10,087 nt of DNA from positions 1 to 10,087 of the forward strand of contig JAHQWS010000028.1 in the NCBI GenBank assembly GCA_029856295.1, in the 5' to 3' direction. Each line of letters opens with the position of its first letter. Position 1 is the stretch's first letter. The DNA is from Promethearchaeia archaeon. Lineage in GTDB: Archaea; Asgardarchaeota; Lokiarchaeia; Sigyniarchaeales; SOKP01. A program made the translations under genes and the position numbers. The notes under the pieces were generated by a model. The model did not search any database, had not been told where the DNA came from, and saw only the letters and a program-made list of their open reading frames with translations. Below are positions 1 to 4,091 of this stretch, piece by piece.

Positions 1-1
1 A

Positions 2-1036
2 GAAGTAAGCATAAACAAGATGATTGAACAAGCTAAAATTCCCGAAAATCAAAACTATCCAACTAGTAGTGGAGAAGAATTCTTTAGAGAATCTGTGGCT
101 AGATGGTATAAAGTAAGGTTTGGATTGGATTTAGACTTAAACAGGGAAGTTACAAATGTACTTGGGGGCAAAGAAGGAGTAGCAAATATTGCTAGAGCTT
201 TTATCAATCCTGGAGACATAGTTCTTTGTCCAAATCCGGGGTATCCTGTATATGAAAATGGTGCGACAAAATTATGCGATGGGAATCCTTTCATCATGCC
301 ATTAAAAAAAGAAAATAATTTTCTTCCTGACTTAGAAGCAATTAGCACAAAAATTCTGAAAAAAGCTAAGATGATGTATTTAAATTATCCTAACAATCCT
401 ACGGGGGCAATAGCTCCTTTAGAATATTTAAAAAAAGTAGTTGATTACGCAGAAGACTATAATTTTTTCATAGTTTATGACAATCCATATTCAGAATTTA
501 CATTTGACGATTATATTGCTCCATCATTACTCCAAGTTAACAGAGATCATATAGAAATTAATAGTGCATCTAAAATATTTTGCATGACAGGATTTCGATG
601 CGGTTGGGCTGTAGGAAATGAAACGATAATTAGTGGATTAAGGAAAGTCAAATCTCAAATTGATTCGGGGTGTTCAATTTTTATACAGAAAGCAGTTGCT
701 AAAGGTTTAAATGAATATAAATCAGAGAAGAGGCCTGAAATTGTTGAGAAAAATATGAAAATTTATGAAAAAAGGCGAGATGTATTAATAAAGGGACTAA
801 ATGATATTGGATGGGAATGTAATAAACCAAAAGCGACTTTTTATATTTGGACTCAAATTCCAGAGGGAGAGGAAAATAGTATGGAATTTGTTAAAAAATT
901 GATAAATGTAGGAGTAGTCCTTACGCCTGGAATAGGATTTGGTGAATATGGGGAGGGATTTATACGAATTGCATTAACTCAACCAATTGAAAGGATACAA
1001 GTAGCATTAGAAAGAATAGAACAAGTAATAAACTAA
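2..1036 (+). CDS. PLP-dependent class I/II aminotransferase, 5'-truncated by window edge
   Basis: This is a fold-type I PLP enzyme that transfers an amino group between an amino acid and a 2-oxo acid, in the aspartate / LL-diaminopimelate / alanine aminotransferase-like group. The reading frame is open from base 2 with no stop before the first ATG at 20. The usual N-terminal 40-60 residues are missing, so the true start lies left of the window. Numbering from the ATG at 20, the cofactor-phosphate region GGKEG is at 49-53, NYPNNPTG at 122-129, the PLP-ring Asp in YDNPYSE at 153-159, the Schiff-base Lys185 in SASK followed by MTGFRCGW, and the substrate-carboxylate Arg in GFIRIAL near 316. All key residues are present, so the enzyme should be active. 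The exact substrate cannot be read from the sequence. It converges on a small minus-strand gene with 19 bases between the stops. Confidence 0.93.
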   Translation, partial: EVSINKMIEQAKIPENQNYPTSSGEEFFRESVARWYKVRFGLDLDLNREVTNVLGGKEGVANIARAFINPGDIVLCPNPGYPVYENGATKLCDGNPFIMPLKKENNFLPDLEAISTKILKKAKMMYLNYPNNPTGAIAPLEYLKKVVDYAEDYNFFIVYDNPYSEFTFDDYIAPSLLQVNRDHIEINSASKIFCMTGFRCGWAVGNETIISGLRKVKSQIDSGCSIFIQKAVAKGLNEYKSEKRPEIVEKNMKIYEKRRDVLIKGLNDIGWECNKPKATFYIWTQIPEGEENSMEFVKKLINVGVVLTPGIGFGEYGEGFIRIALTQPIERIQVALERIEQVIN

Positions 1037-1055
1037 AAATATATAATAATTTTGA

Positions 1056-1238
1056 TTACTCAGGTTCTTGCTTCCCGTAGCGGCGCCATAAATACCCCAT
1101 TTTTATCTCATCTTCAATTTCTATTTCGCCTGGTCTGATATCAGACATATCAAATATAGTAGAGTAAAAAAATTCGTGAAACGGCTTATCTTCAGTCTTT
1201 TTTTCTTCTTCTTCATAAAAATCGGCTGATAGTTCCAT
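1056..1238 (-). CDS. Small acidic protein (60 aa), unknown function
   Basis: I do not recognise this family. The gene looks real because the ATG is preceded by GAGGTG (1247-1252 on the plus-strand coordinates) with an 8-base spacer, a textbook Shine-Dalgarno site. The protein has 18 acidic against 8 basic residues, an EEEE run at 9-12, and no signal peptide or membrane segment. It shares a PF ... YSxIFD ... P ... W pattern (PF at 19-20, YSTIFD at 25-30, Trp at 51) with the 45-aa protein encoded just upstream on the same strand, so the two may be diverged paralogs. The gap of 249 bases to that gene is AT-rich and could carry its own promoter, for example the TATA-like stretch around 1329-1338. 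It could be a regulatory micro-protein or a peptide precursor; neither is shown. Confidence 0.6.
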   Translation of the reverse strand: MELSADFYEEEEKKTEDKPFHEFFYSTIFDMSDIRPGEIEIEDEIKMGYLWRRYGKQEPE

Positions 1239-1487
1239 TTAATCTACACCTCAATTCAATTCTTTATCTCTAAAAATAAACTAAATCTGAGTTTCAAATA
1301 TTGTTATAACTTAGATATTAAACCAACTATTTAAATCTTGTTATAGAATTATCCTAGATTAGATATTGAAGAATTTAATTAATATAATTAGAAAAAGATT
1401 TAATAAAAACAATGTTAAATTAAAATATTATAAATCTTAAATAATTTTTAAAAGAACCAATGAGAATATTAGAAAAAATCTAATTTA

Positions 1488-1625
1488 TTACCATGCTATG
1501 TCTTTATCGATGAGATAACATTCTACAGAATTTGGGAAATTAGTTGCATCAAAAATTTCACTATAATCAAATGGTTCTTCACTGATTTCTGGCATAATAA
1601 TATCTTTTTCACGAATTACAGTCAT
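1488..1625 (-). CDS. Micro-protein (45 aa), possible paralog of the 60-aa neighbour
   Basis: This short gene starts at an ATG (1623-1625) and stops at TAA (1488-1490). GAGGTGG lies at 1629-1635, giving a strong Shine-Dalgarno match but an unusually short spacer of 3-4 bases. The product is acidic, has no membrane segment and ends in Trp. Residues 18-26 (PFDYSEIFD) resemble PF...YSTIFD in the 60-aa protein downstream, and both have a Pro and a Trp at similar distances after it (21 to 45 here, 25 to 51 there). I see no known domain. The Shine-Dalgarno site, the same-strand tandem position and the shared motif are what raise it above chance. Confidence 0.5.
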   Translation of the reverse strand: MTVIREKDIIMPEISEEPFDYSEIFDATNFPNSVECYLIDKDIAW

Positions 1626-1743
1626 TTTCCACCTCTTTTTTGTTATTATTTTTTATCTATTTTAGACCTCTAAGCAGCATATTACTCGAATATGACCCCT
1701 TTCAAATAAATCTCGCGCGCCAAGCAAACAAATCCGTGGAAGG

Positions 1744-1751
1744 TTTATAAG
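1744..1751 (+). promoter_or_regulatory. TATA-like box (TTTATAAG) with purine-rich flank
   Basis: The octamer TTTATAAG follows GGAAGG, which fits an archaeal BRE/TATA pair read on the plus strand. Transcription would begin near 1773, just ahead of the inverted repeat at 1784-1841. That start is about 240 bases upstream of guaAb, too far to be its only obvious promoter. The core is nearly palindromic, so it could also serve the minus strand. Confidence 0.4.
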
Positions 1752-1783
1752 AAAAAGGTTAGATTCGCTTGCTTGCTTTATAA

Positions 1784-1841
1784 TACTACTACTAATACTA
1801 CAACGCCTAAGACGCGTAACAATGTATTTGATGTAGTAGTA
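1784..1841 (+). repeat. Inverted repeat / possible structured RNA element
   Basis: TACTACTAC (1784-1792) is exactly complementary to GTAGTAGTA (1833-1841). An alternative pairing joins TACTACA (1796-1802) with TGTAGTA (1832-1838), enclosing a small ACGC/GCGT stem (1803-1806 with 1814-1817, 7-base loop). The two outer pairings exclude each other, so a conformational switch is possible. A plus-strand TATA-like box lies about 40 bases upstream, and T-rich sequence follows around 1871-1875. The left arm is a simple TAC-type repeat, which makes chance pairing more likely. Confidence 0.3.
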
Positions 1842-1973
1842 AATAGAGCCATTATTATTAATTAATATAAATTTTTCTCTATATAAACTTTTTCTTAATT
1901 TTCTTAAGGTTAGAGGTATTTAAACAAAAAATTAACTTGAATTTTTACTTCTATTATTTTACATCATAACTGC

Positions 1974-1982
1974 TTAATAAAA
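1974..1982 (+). promoter_or_regulatory. Probable TATA box of guaAb
   Basis: TTAATAAAA is centred about 38 bases before the guaAb ATG. A start about 26 bases downstream would give a leader near 12 bases. No Shine-Dalgarno site is seen before the ATG, consistent with a leaderless or short-leader mRNA. Confidence 0.4.
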
Positions 1983-2015
1983 GCCCTTTTTTTAATATGA
2001 ACATTACTTTATGTT

Positions 2016-3203
2016 ATGTTAAACCATCGCTTAATAGATCCTCCTCGGGAACCCAAAAAGTTTGTTGAAGCTGCTATTCAGTTTTTAGAAAAACACGCAA
2101 AAGATAAGAAAGTTTTTTGTGCTCTTTCAGGGGGTATCGATAGCGCTACAGCTTACTTATTACTTAAACAAGCTAAGATTGACACTATTCCTGTATTTAT
2201 TGATCATGGTCTTATGAGAATTATAAGAAATGTTGAAGAACGAGAATATATTAAAAAGCTTTTTCCTGATGTGATTATATTAGATATACGAAACAGTTTT
2301 TTGCCAAAAATATTCGGTGAGGGAGATGCTGAAGGTAAAAGAAAGCTTTTCAAGGCTGCTTATTCAGAAACGATAAATAAGGTAATAAAAGAAGAAAATT
2401 GTGAACTACTTGCGGATGGAACAATTTTGCCAGATATTGAAGAAAGTTTTGGTGTCAAGATCTCAGATTTAAAAGAAAATATGTCCCTTAAAGAAGAAAA
2501 CGAGTTAATGCAGAAAAATTTTCAAGGATTTGTGAAAAGCCAGCACAATGTCGAAATCGAATATGATGTGGAGGCAACCATCCAACCAGTGGCTAGTTTG
2601 ACTAAACATGAAGTCAGGAACGTGCTTGAATATCTTGGACAACCTCAAGAGTTGATTTATAGGAAAGCTTTTCCAGGTCCTGCTCTTTCTGCTAGAATCG
2701 TGGGCCCTGTTACACGGGAAAACCTCAAATTCGAGAAAAAAGTGCATGACCTCGTTGAATCGACAGTGGAAGATTACTATAAAGAAAAATTTGGGAAAGC
2801 TATGATTATTAATGATAACGGAGAACAAGAACCTTTTCAAGTTTTTGCCGCAATAGGGAAAGATATCCTAAATACAAAAGTTACTGGTTTATTAGATGGG
2901 AAGAGAACCTATGAACTACCGCTATGCGAAAAAGGAGATTGGAATTATGAAGTATTAGTAAATAAAGCCTCACATATTACAGGGTATGCAAGAGTTTTCT
3001 ATGAATTAGGAAGTAAATCAGGAGGAAAATATGATGTTGTAATTCGATCTATTAATAGTAAAGACGCAAGAACGGCAACTGTTACAAATTTACCGATTGA
3101 AGTATTAAATGATCTAAAACAAAAACTACTAGGAATTACTGAAACGAAAAATGTATATTTTGATGTAACTCCAAAACCCCCCGCTACTATCGAGTATGTA
3201 TAG
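2016..3203 (+). CDS. guaAb: GMP synthase ATP-pyrophosphatase subunit B
   Basis: This subunit adenylates XMP at the expense of ATP and uses ammonia from a separate glutaminase subunit (GuaAa) to make GMP, the last step of guanine nucleotide synthesis. The ATP-PPase P-loop SGGIDS is at 38-43, DHG at 63-65, ADGTILPD at 133-140, KSQHNV at 174-179, FPGPALSARI at 219-228, and the XMP-binding tail KPPATIE at 387-393. At 395 aa it is longer than the common archaeal form of about 300 aa. The extra length and the NGKY-like stretch GGKYDVVIRS near 337-345 resemble the crenarchaeal (Sulfolobus-type) version. The usual MTADxxRLP segment is RTATVTNLP (352-360), a divergence worth noting. No glutaminase gene is in the window. 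The ATG at 2016 is the first in frame after a stop at 1998. It converges on a small minus-strand gene with only 8 bases between. Confidence 0.88.
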   Translation: MLNHRLIDPPREPKKFVEAAIQFLEKHAKDKKVFCALSGGIDSATAYLLLKQAKIDTIPVFIDHGLMRIIRNVEEREYIKKLFPDVIILDIRNSFLPKIFGEGDAEGKRKLFKAAYSETINKVIKEENCELLADGTILPDIEESFGVKISDLKENMSLKEENELMQKNFQGFVKSQHNVEIEYDVEATIQPVASLTKHEVRNVLEYLGQPQELIYRKAFPGPALSARIVGPVTRENLKFEKKVHDLVESTVEDYYKEKFGKAMIINDNGEQEPFQVFAAIGKDILNTKVTGLLDGKRTYELPLCEKGDWNYEVLVNKASHITGYARVFYELGSKSGGKYDVVIRSINSKDARTATVTNLPIEVLNDLKQKLLGITETKNVYFDVTPKPPATIEYV

Positions 3204-3211
3204 TAATTTTA

Positions 3212-3397
3212 TTAAAGCAAAGTGTATAATTTTATTACTCTTGATAACTTATCGTCAACATCATGCTTTAATTCAATAATTCCCTTATTAGGTTTTTTAT
3301 AATAATATAGCAATTTATCATAATCTTCCTTTTGCTTAGAGAGCGATACTAACTGGTAATCAAGCTCATTTTTATCCATTTTTATTGCGATGTTCAA
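3212..3397 (-). CDS. Small charged helical protein (61 aa), unknown function
   Basis: I do not recognise this protein. It is rich in Lys, Asp, Leu and Tyr, and residues of about 8-34 and 40-58 look helical with a possible coiled-coil character; there is no membrane segment or cysteine motif. The chosen start is TTG at 3395-3397 because GGAGGG (3406-3411) lies exactly 8 bases upstream; an in-frame ATG six codons later has no such site. It begins 24 bases after the stop of the upstream 59-aa gene (3422-3601) on the same strand, so the two are probably co-transcribed. It ends 8 bases from the end of guaAb, tail to tail. It may act with the 59-aa proteins, but nothing in the sequence gives a function. 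Confidence 0.6.
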   Translation of the reverse strand: MNIAIKMDKNELDYQLVSLSKQKEDYDKLLYYYKKPNKGIIELKHDVDDKLSRVIKLYTLL

Positions 3398-3421
3398 ACA
3401 ATAATCCCTCCATGAATTAAT

Positions 3422-3601
3422 TTAAAGATTTTTCATCTTCCATTTTTTCAAAAATTCTTTGAAGTGTTCATCAATAATTCCAAGCGAATTAACTTTTATC
3501 TTAACATGTTTGGTATCTCTATTGAACTCTGATTTATTTCGTAAACGTGTGTTTATTCTGAAACATAATTCCCAATCAAAATAAGAAACTGGTTTTGACA
3601 T
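3422..3601 (-). CDS. 59-aa protein, tandem paralog A
   Basis: ATG at 3599-3601, TAA at 3422-3424. The product starts MSKPVSYFDWEL and ends in a block NSLGIIDEHFKEF (38-50) plus a Trp at 54. The same two blocks, same order and same total length of 59 residues occur in the gene at 3784-3963. By eye 29 of 59 residues are identical, and 26 of those fall in the two end blocks. The middle (16-37) is basic and diverged. The first 35 coding bases differ at only one position between the copies. Conserved Phe/Trp/Asp at the N-terminus suggest a small folded or peptide-binding unit; no known domain is recognised and no membrane segment or Cys pair is present. A TATA-like box at 3660-3667 fits a leader of about 36 bases. 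The 61-aa gene follows 24 bases downstream. Confidence 0.7.
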   Translation of the reverse strand: MSKPVSYFDWELCFRINTRLRNKSEFNRDTKHVKIKVNSLGIIDEHFKEFLKKWKMKNL

Positions 3602-3621
3602 TGATGTAATCTCTATTAAAT

Positions 3622-3639
3622 GACAAAATTGACAAAATT
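3622..3639 (-). repeat. Tandem 9-bp direct repeat over the predicted start of paralog A transcription
   Basis: GACAAAATT occurs twice in direct succession (3622-3630 and 3631-3639, plus-strand reading), followed by the related TGATAAATT. The TATA-like box at 3660-3667 predicts transcription starting near 3638 on the minus strand, so the repeat would cover the start site and early leader. That is a classic position for an archaeal repressor, but AT-rich DNA produces short repeats easily. Confidence 0.35.
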
Positions 3640-3659
3640 TGATAAATTAATAAAGTTAA

Positions 3660-3667
3660 TTTATAAA
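3660..3667 (-). promoter_or_regulatory. Probable TATA box for 59-aa paralog A
   Basis: On the minus strand the sequence reads TTTATAAA, the best TATA match in this intergenic stretch. It is about 60 bases before the ATG at 3601 and would give a leader of about 36 bases. Confidence 0.45.
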
Positions 3668-3783
3668 CGATTTTGTTTTCATCTTCATTTTACGTATCAA
3701 TAGAACGAAATTTCTAATTGAAATTGAACATTTTAAAAACAAAATGCTATTTTTTTGTCGGTATGCTTACAGACATTTAATTT

Positions 3784-3963
3784 CTAAAGGTTTGTTTCTC
3801 TCCAACCTTTCATGAATTCCTGGAATTTTTTATCAGAAATTCCAAGGGAATTACAATTTTCTTTATTTCTAGCTCTCTTTGTTATATTTTCAGAACTATG
3901 ATTTGATAGAGGTTTTTTCCGAAAATTCAATTCCCAATCAAAATAAGAAACTGCTTTTGACAT
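3784..3963 (-). CDS. 59-aa protein, tandem paralog B
   Basis: ATG at 3961-3963, TAG at 3784-3786. The product starts MSKAVSYFDWEL and has NSLGISDKKFQEF at 38-50 with Trp54 and a terminal NL, matching paralog A at both ends with no length change. The middle (16-37) is rich in Asn, Ser, Lys and Arg and aligns poorly. Preserved reading frame, preserved length and protein-level conservation with third-position changes argue strongly that both copies are real genes. There is no Shine-Dalgarno site; GATTTATTTTT (3985-3995, minus strand) is TATA-like and would start transcription a couple of bases before the ATG, as in leaderless genes. It lies between paralog A (182 bases away) and the end of the polymerase gene (128 bases away), all on the same strand. 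Function unknown. Confidence 0.7.
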   Translation of the reverse strand: MSKAVSYFDWELNFRKKPLSNHSSENITKRARNKENCNSLGISDKKFQEFMKGWRETNL

Positions 3964-3984
3964 GATCTTAAATTTGTTTTATTG

Positions 3985-3995
3985 AAAAATAAATC
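3985..3995 (-). promoter_or_regulatory. Probable TATA box for 59-aa paralog B
   Basis: Read on the minus strand, GATTTATTTTT is centred about 27 bases before the ATG at 3963. This spacing predicts a leaderless transcript, in line with the lack of a Shine-Dalgarno site. Confidence 0.35.
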
Positions 3996-4031
3996 AGAAC
4001 AGAGTGGAAATTTTCTAAAACACTTATTAAG

Positions 4032-4049
4032 ATAATACCCCTGTATTAT
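4032..4049. repeat. Perfect 7-bp inverted repeat (ATAATAC / GTATTAT)
   Basis: ATAATAC (4032-4038) and GTATTAT (4043-4049) are exact complements around a 4-base CCCT centre. The element lies between the polymerase stop and the promoter of paralog B, about 70-85 bases before that gene's ATG. It could be an operator for the micro-gene cluster or a 3' hairpin of the polymerase mRNA. Confidence 0.35.
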
Positions 4050-4057
4050 GAATTTTC

Positions 4058-4067
4058 AAAAAAAAAA
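4058..4067 (-). terminator. T10 tract, likely terminator of the polB2 unit
   Basis: Ten consecutive T residues on the minus strand begin 25 bases after the polymerase stop codon. Archaeal RNA polymerase terminates at T-rich tracts without needing a hairpin. The inverted repeat at 4032-4049 follows the tract rather than preceding it, so this is not a bacterial-type terminator. Confidence 0.45.
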
Positions 4068-4091
4068 CAATATTAAAGATAAGAAAATAGC

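Larger units (their letters stand above)
1626..2015. other. Non-coding region (390 bp) upstream of guaAb with promoter-like and hairpin elements
   Basis: No credible reading frame was found here on either strand. The left part should hold the leader and promoter of the minus-strand 45-aa gene; a TATA-like stretch is near 1701-1710. A strong TATA-like element with a purine-rich upstream flank sits at 1744-1750. An inverted repeat spans 1784-1841. AT-rich sequence with further TATA-like stretches (around 1879-1886) runs up to the presumed guaAb promoter at 1974-1982. The GC-rich patch at about 1712-1722 (a run of CGCG) stands out from the AT-rich surroundings. Confidence 0.6.

Noticed and set aside
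55..348. 97-codon open frame on the minus strand
   Set aside because: It lies wholly inside the aminotransferase, whose active-site motifs are intact, and has no recognisable domain.
1302..1370. Loose direct repeats (GTTATA ... TTAGATATT) in the gap between the two acidic micro-genes
   Set aside because: The spacing is uneven and the words are pure AT-type sequence, expected by chance at this base composition.
1720..1779. AAGCAA / TTGCTT inverted words around the TATA-like box and a GCTT triplet repeat
   Set aside because: Pairing is only 6 bases over a long distance and the repeat is low complexity; chance is the simpler reading.
2505..2840. 111-codon open frame on the minus strand
   Set aside because: It is antisense to conserved GMP synthase motifs and its translation (many Phe, His, Ser) looks like a shadow.
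3740..3776. Nine-codon frame after paralog B on the minus strand (MSVSIPTKK)
   Set aside because: It is too short, lacks a ribosome site and does not match the 59-aa family beyond MS-V.
4032..4067. Hairpin plus A/T run as a bacterial-type intrinsic terminator
   Set aside because: On the minus strand the T run precedes the hairpin; on the plus strand the hairpin is followed by A, not T. Only the T tract is kept as a likely archaeal terminator.
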